From Verrucomicrobiaceae bacterium (GTDB lineage: Bacteria > Verrucomicrobiota > Verrucomicrobiia > Verrucomicrobiales > Verrucomicrobiaceae): a stretch of DNA of 64,000 nt. Position numbers and translations under genes: made by a program. The stretch is from positions 62,001-126,000 of the forward strand of contig CANGYJ010000007.1 in assembly GCA_947458455.1 (NCBI GenBank). Direction: 5' to 3'. Below, piece by piece: positions 17,473-27,318 of this stretch (position 1 is the first letter of the stretch; each line of letters begins with the position of its first letter). The notes beneath the pieces were generated by a model, which did no database searches, was not told where the DNA came from, and saw only the letters and a program-made list of their open reading frames with translations.

Positions 17473-18009
17473 ATGAATTCCCTCACCTTTTCCACCGCGG
17501 CAGCTGCCGCTTTGCTCCTCGTTAGTTGTGCTAGGCCAGCCTACGAGCAGCGCGGATGGGCCTCCTACGTCGCGGATCAGTATGCGGGTCGTCCCACCTC
17601 CTCGGGCGAAATTTATCATCCCTCAGGCTGGACGGCGGCGCACCATTCGCTGCCCTTTGGCACGCAGGTGAAGGTGAAAAATCATCAAACCGGCCGCGCC
17701 GTGAATGTCACCGTGAACGACCGCTTCCCCTACTACCCGGGCCGAGTGATCAATGTCTCTGCCGCTGCCGCTCAATATCTCGGCATCGCCCCTTTCCAGT
17801 TGGCGGATGTGACTGTGACGGCGAAGACGATTCCGGGTGGTGGTGGCTATGGGGCGCCGCCTCCGCAGCAGTCGCCGGCCTATTCCGCCGCTCCGCTTCC
17901 GAATTACAACGCGGCTCCACCGCCATCCTACGGCAATGCGTCGCAGCCCGTGTATCCAAACACCCCACCGCCGCCGATGAGTACGCTGACGCCACCACCG
18001 GCGTATTGA
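17473..18009 (+). CDS. rlpA: RlpA-like double-psi beta-barrel lipoprotein
   Basis: A 178-residue protein that starts MNSLTFSTAAAAALLLVSCA, with a lipobox (LVSC, Cys at 20), so it is probably an outer-membrane lipoprotein. WASYVADQYAGRPTSSGEIY and the later PFGTQVKVKNHQTGRAVNVTVNDR are the conserved blocks of the RlpA double-psi beta-barrel, including the Asp that acts in denuded-glycan lytic transglycosylases. The C-terminal 50 residues are a proline- and glycine-rich tail, without a SPOR domain. It is convergent with the MntR-type gene. Confidence 0.88.
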   Translation: MNSLTFSTAAAAALLLVSCARPAYEQRGWASYVADQYAGRPTSSGEIYHPSGWTAAHHSLPFGTQVKVKNHQTGRAVNVTVNDRFPYYPGRVINVSAAAAQYLGIAPFQLADVTVTAKTIPGGGGYGAPPPQQSPAYSAAPLPNYNAAPPPSYGNASQPVYPNTPPPPMSTLTPPPAY

Positions 18010-18017
18010 GCAGCACA

Positions 18018-18470
18018 TTAGGCATTCACCACGAGGCGGCCTTTGAGCTTTGCGAGCAGCTTCGGATTGCCCTCCAGCTCCTCCATCAGGAGCGTCAGCA
18101 CCTCCAGCGTCTGGCGGCTGATGTGATGCTCCATGCCTTCCACATCCTGATGCACCGTGGCTGGATCGAGGCCGAAGCCCGCGAGCAACCGCGTGAGCAC
18201 CTCGTGCCGGCGGGCGATCTCCTCGCCCACTTTTCGTCCGCTCTCGGTGAGCACCACACCGCGATAGCGCTCGTAAACGACGAGCCCGTCCGCGTCCATG
18301 CGCTGGATCATGTTCGTCACGCTGGCCTGGGAGATCTTCAAATTGCCCGCGATGTCCACAACCCGCGCGTAACCTTTCTGCGCGATGAGGTTATGAATCT
18401 GTTCCAGGTAGTCCTCCACTGCGGGTGATCCGAGGTGGGTGGTCAGTTCCTGGCGTTTAGGCGGCGGCAT
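18018..18470 (-). CDS. mntR: DtxR/MntR-family metal-dependent regulator
   Basis: A 150-residue protein with an N-terminal winged helix-turn-helix (DYLEQIHNLIAQKGYARVVDIA and KISQASVTNMIQRM) and a C-terminal metal-binding/dimerisation part with AEEMEHHIS-like histidines (EGMEHHIS). The length and the lack of an SH3 domain fit MntR, the manganese repressor, better than full-length DtxR. The regulated target is not evident here; the zinc/manganese binding protein at 61761 is far away. Confidence 0.85.
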   Translation of the reverse strand: MPPPKRQELTTHLGSPAVEDYLEQIHNLIAQKGYARVVDIAGNLKISQASVTNMIQRMDADGLVVYERYRGVVLTESGRKVGEEIARRHEVLTRLLAGFGLDPATVHQDVEGMEHHISRQTLEVLTLLMEELEGNPKLLAKLKGRLVVNA

Positions 18471-18575
18471 GCGGCCCGTGAGATGCTCTGCAAACGCCTG
18501 AACGCAAGCTGCTTCCCGGCAGGCCCATTTTCCGTTTTCCGTTTTCCGTTTTCAGTTTCCACTTTTCAATCCGCC

Positions 18576-20294
18576 ATGCTCCTGCGCCTCCTTCTGCTCG
18601 CCACGCTCTGCACGGCGGCTTACGCCAGAATCCTCCACCTCGCCGTCACACCCATGGCAGGTGATGCGCCGCTGCTGCTCGATTCCCAGCGCTAGGCCAC
18701 CACCGGTGAGATCTTTTCCATCAGCCGGTGCAGCTTCCTCCTCAGCGGCTTCGCCCTGCAAAAGACGGATGGAACCTAGCTCGAATCTCCTCACCTCGCG
18801 TGGATGGATGCCGCGCAGCGAAGGCTGAGCAGCGCGCTCGAAAACATCCCCGCTGGCCAATACAAAGCGCTGCGCCTTCACCTCGGTCTCGATGAGAAAA
18901 CGAATGCCGCTCCCACCTCGCAATATCCGGCGGATCATCCCCTCAATCCGAATTTGAATGGCCTGCACTGGAGCTGGCAGGGTGGATATATCTTCCTGGC
19001 TCTCGAAGGCGCCTTTCGCGCCAAAAACGGATCGCCCGCCGGCTTCTCCTACCACCTCGCCCGCAGCCCGAATCGCACCGCGTTGACTTTTGAAGGGGAT
19101 TTTGATCTCACGGCCGATGCAACGGTCGATTTTGCCTTCGATGTGCCCGCGCTGCTCAACGCCCAAACACCACTCTCCTTCACCCAAGACGGCCTCTCAA
19201 CCCCTTCACACAAGGGTGATCCCATCGTCGCCGCGCTGAAAGCCAATCTAAAGGATGCTTTCACCCTCAAAGGCGTCACCAGCAGCCTCCCGGAGATCTC
19301 GCGTACTTCGACTGTGAAACCCATCGCGATGCCAGCGAAGCACACGCCCTACCGCTTCACCATGAGCGGCTACTTCTCCATCCCACCGCTGCCGCGTGAC
19401 AATCCGCTCATCCAAGAACACATCGCTCTCGGCCAAAAACTTTTCCACGACACCGCCCTCTCCCGCGATGGCACGCTGTCCTGCGCGAGCTGTCACCTCA
19501 CGGCGAATTCCTTCACCGATCCGCGACGCTTCAGCATCGGCGTCAAAGGTCGCATCGGCACCCGCCATGGCATGCCGCTCTTCAATCTGGCGTGGAAGAC
19601 TAGCTTCTTCTGGGACGGCCGTGCGCCGTCGCTGCGCGAGCAAGCCTTGAAGCCCATCCAAGACGATCTGGAAAGGGACGAGACCCTCGAAAACGTTGTC
19701 GCGAAGCTCGAAAAGACCGCAAAGGCCGATTTCGCCCTCGCCTTCGATAGCGAGGCCATCACGCCCGAACGCATCGGCCTGGCTCTCGAATGCTTTTTGC
19801 TCACGCTGACTTCCTTTGACTCGAAATTCGACCGCAGCATGCAAGGCAAGGAACAGCTCACCGATGAGGAAAAACGCGGTTTCGAGCTCTTCATGACCGA
19901 ATACGAGCCGCGCATGGGCCAGAAGGGTGCGGACTGCTTTCACTGCCACGGCGGCCCATTCTTCAGCGATCATCTATTTCACAACAACGGCCTCTCACCC
20001 ATCGAGACGGACACCGGCCGCGAACGGGTGACTCAGGACGAACGCGACCTCTACAAATTCTCCACGCCCAGTCTGCGCAACATCGCTCTCACCGCGCCCT
20101 ACATGCACGATGGGCGCTTCGAGACGCTCGAAGAAGTCATCGAGCACTACGATCATAACCTCCGCCGCGGCCCCACCCTTGATCCAAATCTCGCCGAGCA
20201 TCCGCCCACCGGCATCCGGCTCAGCAGCGAGGATAAAAAAGCGCTCGTAGCTTTCCTCAAGACGCTGACGGATGAGAAGTATCTGGCGAAGTGA
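18576..20294 (+). pseudogene. MbnP-like domain fused to a MauG/CCP-type di-haem peroxidase, interrupted by two TAG
   Basis: The frame from the ATG at 18576 reads through to 20294 except for TAG at 18693-18695 and 18777-18779, giving a 572-residue fusion if read through. Residues 1-16 resemble a signal peptide. The N-terminal part matches MbnP-like proteins (IFSISR...FLLSGFALQ, then NGLHWSWQGGYIFLALEG at about residues 128-145), in which the tryptophans near HWSWQ are of interest. The C-terminal part has two haem motifs, CASCH (19482-19496) and CFHCH (19935-19949), and PYMHDGRFETLEEVIEHY, all typical of MauG/cytochrome c peroxidase. If the ATG at 18804 were used, the signal peptide would be lost. 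I call it a pseudogene, but translation by suppression cannot be excluded. Confidence 0.72.
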
Positions 20295-20378
20295 TGTGGC
20301 GGCAGCATTTTGATCATCTTTTTTGCAAGAGAAGTCTCTCTTGAGGGCATTCCGCGCCTGCGCTTGAGTCCGCCACGC

Positions 20379-22148
20379 ATGGATGCTTGGATCGTCATTG
20401 GCCTGTTGGTCGTCGCCGTCGTTGCCTTTGCCACGGAGAAGATCTCGGTGGATTTGGTGACGCTGGGGCTGCTTTGCGTGCTCGTGTTGAGCGGCATCCT
20501 TCGCGTGGACCAGGCTTTCGGTGGTTTCGGAGATCGGGTGATCATCTTACTGGCGGCCATTTTTGTCATCGGTGCGGCCTTGCGTGAGACGGGCGTGCTC
20601 GATGCGCTGGGCGGTATCCTGGCCTCATGCCTGGGTGGCAGGCCCATCTGGCTGATGACGGCGCTCATGACGGTGGTGGCGGGTGTTTCCGCCTTCATGA
20701 ACAACACGACAGTGACGGCGGTCTTTGTGGGGCCGGTGATCGGCTTGGCGCGGAAGGTGAAAATTCCGCCTTCGCGGCTGCTGATGCCGCTGGCCTTTGC
20801 TTCCATCCTGGGTGGCACCTGCACGCTGATCGGCACCTCGACGAATGTGGCAGTGAGCGGGGCGATGACGAAGCTGGGCATGCAGCCGCTGGGCATGTTT
20901 GAATTCACTCAGGTGGGACTCGCGACGGTGCTGGTGGGCATTTTATACATGGCCTTCATCGGCTCGAAGATGGTGCCTGAGCGTGACGGAGCGGACGGCA
21001 GGGCGAATGACATGATGCGCCAGTATCTGGCGGAGGTGGTGATCCTGCCGAATTCACCGCTGATCGGTCAAAAAGCCTTCGACTCGGACTTTTCGGCCTT
21101 GGAATTCCAAGTGATGAAACTGCGCCGCGAGGGGGTGATGCTGGATGCGAATCCACACGAGCTTTTCGTGGAGGGAGACATCGTGCTGGTGGCCGGCAAG
21201 GTGGAGAACCTCATCAAGGTGAAGAAGATCGAGGGCATCGACATCCTGGAGGATGTGGCGCTGCGCTCCGCCGGGGTGAACACAAAGAATGCCCAGGTGG
21301 CGGAGGTGGTGCTCACGCCGCGCAGCGGCTTCGTGGGCCAATCCATGCGTGAGAGTCATTTCCGCCAGCGCACGGGCCTCTCGGTGATGGCGCTGATGCG
21401 TGGCGATGCGTCGCTGCTGCATCACATGGGGGATGAAAAGCTCCAGGCGGGCGATCTGCTGCTGCTGCAAGGCCCGGCGGAAAGGTTCCGCGCCTTTGAA
21501 GAGGCGGGCGAGATGGTTTTGATCAGCCAGCATCAGTTCAGCGTGGAGACGCGGCGGAAGGGTTTCATTTTGTTGGCGGCCTTTGTACTCGCGGTGGCGG
21601 TCAGCAGCATCTGGCCGGCGTATGTGCCGGAGACGATTGCCTTTGTGATGGTGGCTCTGATGGCGGTTTTCATGCGCTGCATCAAGCTGGAGACGGCCTA
21701 CGGCAATATCGACTGGCGTCTGCTCATCCTCATCGGCGGCATGATGGCCTTTGGTGAGGCGATGAAGGCCTCCGGCGCTGCGGAAATGATTGCGGAGGCT
21801 GTGACCTCCGTGATGGCGCCGTTCGGGGTGTTTGGCGTGTTCGCGGGTTTTTGTGTTCTGACGGTGATTTTGACGCAACCGATGTCGAATGCGGCGGCTG
21901 CACTGGTGGTGCTGCCGGTGGCGCTGGAGGCAGCGGCGACGATGGATGCGAGCCAGCGTGCCTTTGCCATCGGTGTCATGCTGAGCGCTTCCGTGAGTGT
22001 TTTGACGCCCTTCGAGCCGAGCTGCATCCTGGTTTATGGACCGGGGAAGTATCGCTTCTCGGACTTCATCAAAGTCGGCGGCGGTATGACAGCCGCGATG
22101 CTGATTGTGGTGCTGGCGATGGTGCCGATGATTTGGCCGCTGAAATAA
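20379..22148 (+). CDS. SLC13/DASS-type anion permease with TrkA-C domains
   Basis: A 589-residue membrane protein from the ATG at 20379 (the frame extends to 20310). It has about 11 transmembrane segments split by a soluble part. The N-terminal half includes the [14 protein letters not shown] and [16 protein letters not shown] motifs of the divalent anion/sodium symporter family, and the middle (roughly residues 200-400) resembles paired TrkA-C (RCK_C) ligand-binding domains. Such proteins carry sulfate, phosphate or dicarboxylates. The second half repeats the fold and ends in a permease signature ([20 protein letters not shown]). The substrate is not certain. Confidence 0.87.
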   Translation: MDAWIVIGLLVVAVVAFATEKISVDLVTLGLLCVLVLSGILRVDQAFGGFGDRVIILLAAIFVIGAALRETGVLDALGGILASCLGGRPIWLMTALMTVVAGVSAFMNNTTVTAVFVGPVIGLARKVKIPPSRLLMPLAFASILGGTCTLIGTSTNVAVSGAMTKLGMQPLGMFEFTQVGLATVLVGILYMAFIGSKMVPERDGADGRANDMMRQYLAEVVILPNSPLIGQKAFDSDFSALEFQVMKLRREGVMLDANPHELFVEGDIVLVAGKVENLIKVKKIEGIDILEDVALRSAGVNTKNAQVAEVVLTPRSGFVGQSMRESHFRQRTGLSVMALMRGDASLLHHMGDEKLQAGDLLLLQGPAERFRAFEEAGEMVLISQHQFSVETRRKGFILLAAFVLAVAVSSIWPAYVPETIAFVMVALMAVFMRCIKLETAYGNIDWRLLILIGGMMAFGEAMKASGAAEMIAEAVTSVMAPFGVFGVFAGFCVLTVILTQPMSNAAAALVVLPVALEAAATMDASQRAFAIGVMLSASVSVLTPFEPSCILVYGPGKYRFSDFIKVGGGMTAAMLIVVLAMVPMIWPLK

Positions 22149-22185
22149 AAAACCCGCCAAGTCTCTCGACCTAGCGGGCTTTCGT
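22149..22185. terminator. Bidirectional terminator between permease and argG
   Basis: Stem CCCGC/GCGGG with an A run on its left and CTTT on its right, set between two convergent stop codons (22148 and 22200). It would work for both genes; the T run on the plus side is weak. Confidence 0.72.
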
Positions 22186-22199
22186 GAATCAATGGCGCC

Positions 22200-23432
22200 T
22201 TACTTCTTCTTGTCGCGAAGGGCACCAGTCTTGAGGCGGAGGCCGTTGAGGCGGATGAAGCCGGTGGCGTCGTCCTGATTGTATGCCTTGGTGGGATCGG
22301 CTTCCATGGTGGCGATCTGCGGATTGTAGAGACTGTAGGGGCTCTTGCGGCCGGCGGCGATAATGTTGCCTTTGTAAAGCTTGAGCCGGACGGTGCCGCT
22401 GACCTTCTTCTGGCTCTCGGTGACGAGGGCCTGGAGGGCGAGACGCTCGGGGGCATACCAGAAGCCGTTGTACACGAGCTGGGCATACTTCGGAATGAGG
22501 CTGTCACGCAGATGCATGACCTCGCGATCCATGGTGACGCTCTCGATCTGGCGGTGGGCGAAGTGAAGGATGCTGCCGCCGGGAGTTTCATACACGCCGC
22601 GGCTCTTCATGCCGACGAAGCGGTTCTCCACCATGTCCACACGGCCGACGCCGTGCTTACCGCCGATTTTGTTGAGCAGCTTCATCACGCCGAGGGGATC
22701 GAGCACCTTGCCGTTCACGGCCACGCAATCGCCTTTGTTGAACTCGAGGATGACGGTCTCGGCCTTGTCAGGGGCGTTTTCGGGGAAGACGGAGAGAACG
22801 TTGAAGAAGTCCGCATACTTCGGATCGCTGGCGTCGAACCACGGGTCTTCGAGGATGCCGGCCTCGTAGCTGATGTGGAGGAGGTTGCGGTCCATGGAGA
22901 AGGGCTTCTTGGCGCTGGCCTGCACGGGGATCTTCTTTTCCTCGCAGTAGGCGATCATCTCGGCGCGGCCGGGGAAGTCGTTGCGGAAGCGCTCGTCACG
23001 CCAAGGGGCGATGATTTCGATTTCCGGGGCGAGGGCGGCGGCGGTGAGCTCAAAGCGAACCTGGTCATTGCCTTTGCCAGTGGCACCGTGGGCGATGGCG
23101 GTGGCACCTTCGGCCTTGGCGATCTCGACCATGCGCTTGGCGATGAGCGGGCGGGCGATAGAGGTGCCAAGGAAGTATTGGCCTTCGTAGATGGCTCCGG
23201 CCTGGATCATCGGGTAGATGAAATCGCGGGCGAATTCGAGCTGGAGGTCGTCGATGTAGATCTTGGACGCACCGGTCTTTTTGGCCTTGGCGTTGAGGCC
23301 TTTGAGTTCGTCGTCCTGGCCCACGTTGGCGCAGAAGGCGATGACTTCAGCCTGGTAGGTGTCTTTGATCCAGGAAAGAAGGACGGAGGTGTCGAGACCA
23401 CCGGAATAGGCGAGGACGATTTTCTTGCTCAT
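22200..23432 (-). CDS. argG: Argininosuccinate synthase
   Basis: A 410-residue protein starting [21 protein letters not shown], with the ATP-binding PP-loop SGGLDTS at residues 10-16, then [20 protein letters not shown], a family hallmark, and the [11 protein letters not shown] motif. It joins citrulline and aspartate with ATP in arginine synthesis. The ATG is at 23432; the open frame reaches 23567 without similarity. It is monocistronic between the permease and a decayed region. Confidence 0.97.
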   Translation of the reverse strand: MSKKIVLAYSGGLDTSVLLSWIKDTYQAEVIAFCANVGQDDELKGLNAKAKKTGASKIYIDDLQLEFARDFIYPMIQAGAIYEGQYFLGTSIARPLIAKRMVEIAKAEGATAIAHGATGKGNDQVRFELTAAALAPEIEIIAPWRDERFRNDFPGRAEMIAYCEEKKIPVQASAKKPFSMDRNLLHISYEAGILEDPWFDASDPKYADFFNVLSVFPENAPDKAETVILEFNKGDCVAVNGKVLDPLGVMKLLNKIGGKHGVGRVDMVENRFVGMKSRGVYETPGGSILHFAHRQIESVTMDREVMHLRDSLIPKYAQLVYNGFWYAPERLALQALVTESQKKVSGTVRLKLYKGNIIAAGRKSPYSLYNPQIATMEADPTKAYNQDDATGFIRLNGLRLKTGALRDKKK

Positions 23433-23655
23433 GAGGGCTTTGGGTAAAGAAGGGCGGCGAGAATAGGGGCGAATGAGGGGGTGTCGAGGGGTTTTCAGGT
23501 GGCTGGAAGGGCCGGTTCTCAGTGCCGGGCAGGGGAGGTGCGCCGCAGAGGTCAGGAACCTCGTCACAAAAGACTTACGAACCTCAGCTTTTTGATATGA
23601 ATATTATATCTGATAATCCAATCGAATTTTATTAGCAGAAATTAAGGGTATAAAA

Positions 23656-24196
23656 ATGAGAATCAAATTAGCCCTTCGATTCATGGCACTCGGTGGTCTA
23701 GCGGCCTCAGTGGCTACATCATCTGTTCAAGCCCAGCCCGCTCCGAAGCCCGAATCCCTCCGCAAACAGAAGATTCTTGAGCCATCGAACTTGAAGGATT
23801 TCATCAAGCACAAGTTGGCCGCCATCGTGCTGGGCTAGGCGCTGTTTTGGGACATGCAGGTGGGCCGTGACAGGCTCACCTCCTGTGCTTCCTGCCATTT
23901 CCACGCTGGAGCGGACAATCGGGCAAAAAAACCAGGTCAGCCCCGGCCTGCTCATCGCGGATGCGAATGGCAACGCGACGCCGGATTTCACCTTCCAAGT
24001 GCGCAAGCCGAACGGCACGCTCAAGAAGGGCGATTTCCCCTTCAACAAGCTCTCGAATATCAATGACCGCAAATCGCAGGTGGTCTCCGATGTGAATGAT
24101 GTGGCCTCTTCGCAGGGCGTGGTGCTCGAAAACTTCCTCGCCATGCTTTTGGGGGGATTCCAATAGCAGCGGAAGGCGCTGCCGGATGGTTTTTTA
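23656..24196 (+). pseudogene. Cytochrome c peroxidase-like gene, broken by TAG and a frameshift
   Basis: The ATG at 23656 opens a signal peptide (LALRFMALGGLAASVATSSVQA). Residues 29-60 run into a TAG at 23836-23838, after which the same frame continues as LFWDMQVGRDRLTSCASCHFH, including a CASCH haem-binding motif. At a run of seven A (23925-23931) the frame shifts by one; removing one A restores a continuous reading KNQVSPGLL...NATPDFTFQVRKPNG. A second TAG at 24164-24166 and a third in the other frame at 24195-24197 follow. The upstream 60 bases are AT-rich. The gene is not functional as read. Confidence 0.7.
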
Positions 24197-24200
24197 GAGA

Positions 24201-24764
24201 GATACAGCCCCTACCGAAGCCACCGGTGAGTTGCGCTACCGCTCCGAGGACGACGACTTCGATGATGCCAATGGTGATCTCACCGTGGACCTTGGCTTCT
24301 CGCCCAAACCGCTCGCCGTGGGAAATCTCGTGTTCCGTGATCTCGATGGAGATGGCAAATACTCTGCAGCGGACTACGGCGTGCCCAATGTCACCGTGAA
24401 GCTCTACGAGTTCGGTGATGATCCCAATAACGCCAGCACCCTCCCGGTGGCCCAGACCCTAACGGGCACGGATGGCTCCTTCCTCCTCCGCGTTTACCAG
24501 GCTGGAGAATACTTCATCCATATTCCGAAGGCGGATTTTGCCTCCGGCCTCCTTCCCGCCGCCGCCACTCCGGAAAAAATCATCTCCGATGATGCCTCGT
24601 CGCGTGATCTCAATCCCCTCCAATCTCCCCCGGAGCCTACGACCCCGCCTTCACTCAAAACGCCCCGCCGCCCTTCACTGCCCCTCCACCCGTTTCCGAT
24701 CCCGCCATCCATCGAGCCGCTCTCGGCATCGATGAAACCATGCGGCAGCTCCACGCGCCGATGA
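24201..24764 (+). pseudogene. SdrD_B-like repeat-domain fragment with scrambled tail
   Basis: The frame reads DTAPTEATGELRYRSEDDD and then LVFRDLDGDGKYSAADYGVP, the calcium-binding and loop pattern of SdrD_B/Cna_B-like surface domains, ending in FIHIPKADFASG. After about 24600 the reading changes to proline- and serine-rich sequence in another frame (for example PFTAPPPVSDP and RAALGIDETMRQL) that looks like remnants of a further gene joined together. No intact start is seen, since the only upstream start is a TTG behind a TAG. It is presumably a fragment of a surface protein fused by deletion. Confidence 0.5.
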
Positions 24765-24818
24765 CCTTCGAGTTCGTGAAGGCCTCCGACTTCTCCCACC
24801 TCCATCATCGCCGCTGAC

Positions 24819-25979
24819 TGGCCGACGTGGCGCGGACCCACCGGGGATGGTCACGCGGCTCCCGGCCAAAAACTGCCCGTGAATTGGAGCGAGACTGAAA
24901 ACCTTATCTGGAAGGCTGAAGTGCGCGGTCGCGGGCATGGCTCGCCCATCGTCATGGGGGATCAAGTCCTGCTCGCCACCGCCGATGTCGAAACAGAGGA
25001 GCAGCTCGTGCTTTGCTTGGATCGTGCGACCGGCAAAGCACGCTGGGAAGCCGTGGTGCATCGCGGCAACCTCAACACCAAGGGCCACAAAATCTCCTCA
25101 CAAGCCTCCTCCGATGTCGTGAGCGATGGCGAGCGGCTCTTCGTCAACTTCCTCAACAACGGAGCCATCTTCACCACCGCGCTCGATTTGAAGGGCAAAC
25201 AGCTCTGGCAGCGCCGTGTGAGTGATTTCCAAGTGCATCAGGGCTTTGGCTCCTCGCCCGTGATTTATCAAAACATCGTGCTCGTCTCCGCTGATCATCG
25301 CGGCGGCGGCAAGATGACCGGCCTCAATAAACTCACCGGCGAGATCGTGTGGCAGCAGGATCGCCCACCCGTGGCGAATTACGCCTCACCCGGCATCGTG
25401 AACGCCGCTGGCAAGGTCCAGGCCGTGCTCGCCGGTTGCAACAAGGTCGAGAGCTTCGATCCGCTCACCGGCAAAAAGCTTTGGAGCATCGACGGCAGCA
25501 CTGAAGAGACCGTCGTCACCGCCGTGAGCGATGGCAGCAGCGTGTTTCTCGGTGGCGGTTATCCCAAGCGACACACCATCGCCATCGAAGCCGATGGCAG
25601 TGGCAAGATCGCCTGGGAAAACACCACGCAGACCTATGTGCCGTCCATGATCGTGAAAAACGGCCACGTCTTCGCCGTCGGCGATGCCGGCCGTGCCGTC
25701 TGCTGGAAATCCGCCACCGGCGAAGAACTCTGGAATGAAAAAGTCGATCGCGAATTCTACGGCTCACCCGTTATGGCCGACTCGCGCATCTACGTCACCA
25801 GCAAAGCCGGCGTCACCTCCGTCTTCGAAGCCACCCCGGAGAAATGCACCCTCCTCGGCCAAAACCCGCTCGGCGACGAATCCTTCAGCAGCCCCGCCAT
25901 CTGCGACAACCGCCTTTACCTCCGCTCCGCGAAGACCAGCCCCACACGCCAGGAGTTTTTGTGGTGCATCGGCCATTGA
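24819..25979 (+). CDS. PQQ/BamB-like beta-propeller protein, N-terminus lost
   Basis: The reading frame from about 24780 has WPTWRGPTGDGHAA near 24819, the usual start of the mature part of these exported PQQ-like propellers, but no signal peptide or ATG in frame. The first in-frame start is a GTG at 24879, inside the first conserved blade. The body has repeated blade motifs (GTALDLKGKQLWQRR, PLTGKKLWSIDG, SATGEELWNEK). The function is unknown beyond a secreted beta-propeller; such proteins are common in Planctomycetes and Verrucomicrobia. Because it is joined to decayed sequence upstream, I regard it as a truncated copy that may not be expressed. Confidence 0.62.
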   Translation, partial: WPTWRGPTGDGHAAPGQKLPVNWSETENLIWKAEVRGRGHGSPIVMGDQVLLATADVETEEQLVLCLDRATGKARWEAVVHRGNLNTKGHKISSQASSDVVSDGERLFVNFLNNGAIFTTALDLKGKQLWQRRVSDFQVHQGFGSSPVIYQNIVLVSADHRGGGKMTGLNKLTGEIVWQQDRPPVANYASPGIVNAAGKVQAVLAGCNKVESFDPLTGKKLWSIDGSTEETVVTAVSDGSSVFLGGGYPKRHTIAIEADGSGKIAWENTTQTYVPSMIVKNGHVFAVGDAGRAVCWKSATGEELWNEKVDREFYGSPVMADSRIYVTSKAGVTSVFEATPEKCTLLGQNPLGDESFSSPAICDNRLYLRSAKTSPTRQEFLWCIGH

Positions 25980-26014
25980 TCCCAGTCTGTGAGGCAGGCG
26001 AAGTGATCGGAAGA

Positions 26015-26080
26015 AGCTGACAGCAAATGGGGGCAGAAATTGGAACGATGCCATTTGCTGCCCCCATTTTTCTGTCAGCT
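26015..26080. repeat. Palindromic element with GGGGGCAG arms
   Basis: An inverted repeat: the left arm AGCTGACAGCAAATGGGGGC (26015-26034) and the right arm (26057-26080) its near reverse complement with CTGCCCCCAT and CTGTCAGCT, with one small bulge. The spacer is about 22 bases. It is intergenic and probably a REP-type element. Confidence 0.85.
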
Positions 26081-26099
26081 AACCTTCATTTCTCACACT

Positions 26100-26342
26100 C
26101 GTTTTTGCCGCAGAGGGGCAAAGAGGCAGAGGTTTCCTTCTGTTTTCATCTCCGAATAACATGGCGGATCATGGGGAAGTCTGACGACTTCCTCTACACG
26201 GTGGCTCCCGCTGGATTCGTAGCGGCAAACGTCAGTTTGCCCCCTGGGCAGCGAAGACAAGTTACTCCCTGTCCACACTCGTCACATCGGAGTTCATTTG
26301 CTCTGCGTCCTCTGCTCCTCCGCCCCTTTGCGGCAAACACCT
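26100..26342. repeat. Imperfect palindromic element of about 245 bp
   Basis: The left end (TTTTTGCCGCAGAGGGGCAA, at 26102) and the right end (CCCCTTTGCGGCAAA, at 26324-26338) are imperfect inverted copies of each other, extending about 30 bases inward with GCAGAGG/CCTCTGC steps. Between them is an AT-neutral sequence with a short internal palindrome around 26180-26200. No coding frame is supported. It looks like a MITE or REP remnant. Confidence 0.6.
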
Positions 26343-26415
26343 TGGCAGGTGCGGCGTGGCCTAGATGAGAAATGCAGCTAAAAAAGAGCGAACGGTTGGT
26401 GATAGGCGCGAGGCA

Positions 26416-27273
26416 TCAAGCCCACGCCACCGCCGTCTGGCCTTGCACGCCGAGACCTTCGACGCCGAGCTCGATGACGTCACCGGGCTTCATGAAGACG
26501 GGATCAGGCTTGAAGCCGAGGCCGACGCCGGGAGGCGTGCCGGTGGTAATGATGTCGCCCGGCAGCAGGCTCATGAATTGGCTGAGGTAGCTCACCAGCG
26601 TTTTCACGCCGAAGATCATCTGCGCGGTGCTGCTGTTCTGGATCGTCTTGCCGTTGAGCTTGAGCCAGAGCTTCAAATTCTGTGGATCAGGGATTTCGTC
26701 GCTCGTCGCGAGGTAGGGCCCGAGCGGGGCGAAGGTATCGCAGCTCTTGCCCTTCACCCACTGACCGCCACGCTCGAGCTGCCATTCGCGCTCGCTGTAG
26801 TCATTGTGAACGCAGTAACCGGCCACATGGCTCATCGCCACGTCTTCGCTCACATAGCTGGCCTTTTTGCCGATCACGAAGGCTAGCTCGACTTCCCAAT
26901 CACTCTTCTTCGAGTTCTTCGGAATGACGACGTTGTCATTCGGACCGCAGATGGCGCTCGTGGCTTTGAAAAACACGATGGGCTCCGCCGGAATCGGCAT
27001 GCCGCTCTCTTTCGCGTGATCCACATAGTTCAGGCCAATGCAGATGATCTTGCTCGGGCGTGCGATGCAGGGGCCGAGGCGTGTGCTCGCATCCACCGTG
27101 GGAGCGGAAGCTGCGTTGGCCTTGGCCCAGGCGGCGAGACGTTCCAGGCCATCCCCGCCGAAGAATTTTTCATCGTAGTCACTGCCAAAGGCGCTCGCGT
27201 CGATACGGCGGCCATCGTCGAGTTGAAGGCCGGGCTTTTCTTCTCCAGGGTTTCCAAAGCGGATCAGTTTCAT
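26416..27273 (-). CDS. FAH-family hydrolase, probably of 2,4-diketo-3-deoxy-sugar acids
   Basis: A 285-residue protein beginning MKLIRFG at 27273 (the frame continues to 27318). IGLNYVDHAKESG, VFFKATSAICGPN and the GDIITTGTPPGVG motif are the metal-binding and catalytic blocks of the fumarylacetoacetate hydrolase fold. The N-terminal pattern with DYDEKFFG is typical of the subgroup that splits 2,4-diketo-3-deoxy-L-fuconate or -rhamnonate to pyruvate and lactate. It is next to an SDR that fits the preceding oxidation step, but the substrate is an inference. Confidence 0.85.
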   Translation of the reverse strand: MKLIRFGNPGEEKPGLQLDDGRRIDASAFGSDYDEKFFGGDGLERLAAWAKANAASAPTVDASTRLGPCIARPSKIICIGLNYVDHAKESGMPIPAEPIVFFKATSAICGPNDNVVIPKNSKKSDWEVELAFVIGKKASYVSEDVAMSHVAGYCVHNDYSEREWQLERGGQWVKGKSCDTFAPLGPYLATSDEIPDPQNLKLWLKLNGKTIQNSSTAQMIFGVKTLVSYLSQFMSLLPGDIITTGTPPGVGLGFKPDPVFMKPGDVIELGVEGLGVQGQTAVAWA

Positions 27274-27318
27274 GCGGTTGTTCGTGGTTCTTTGTTCGTG
27301 GTTCTTTGTTTCAGACAA

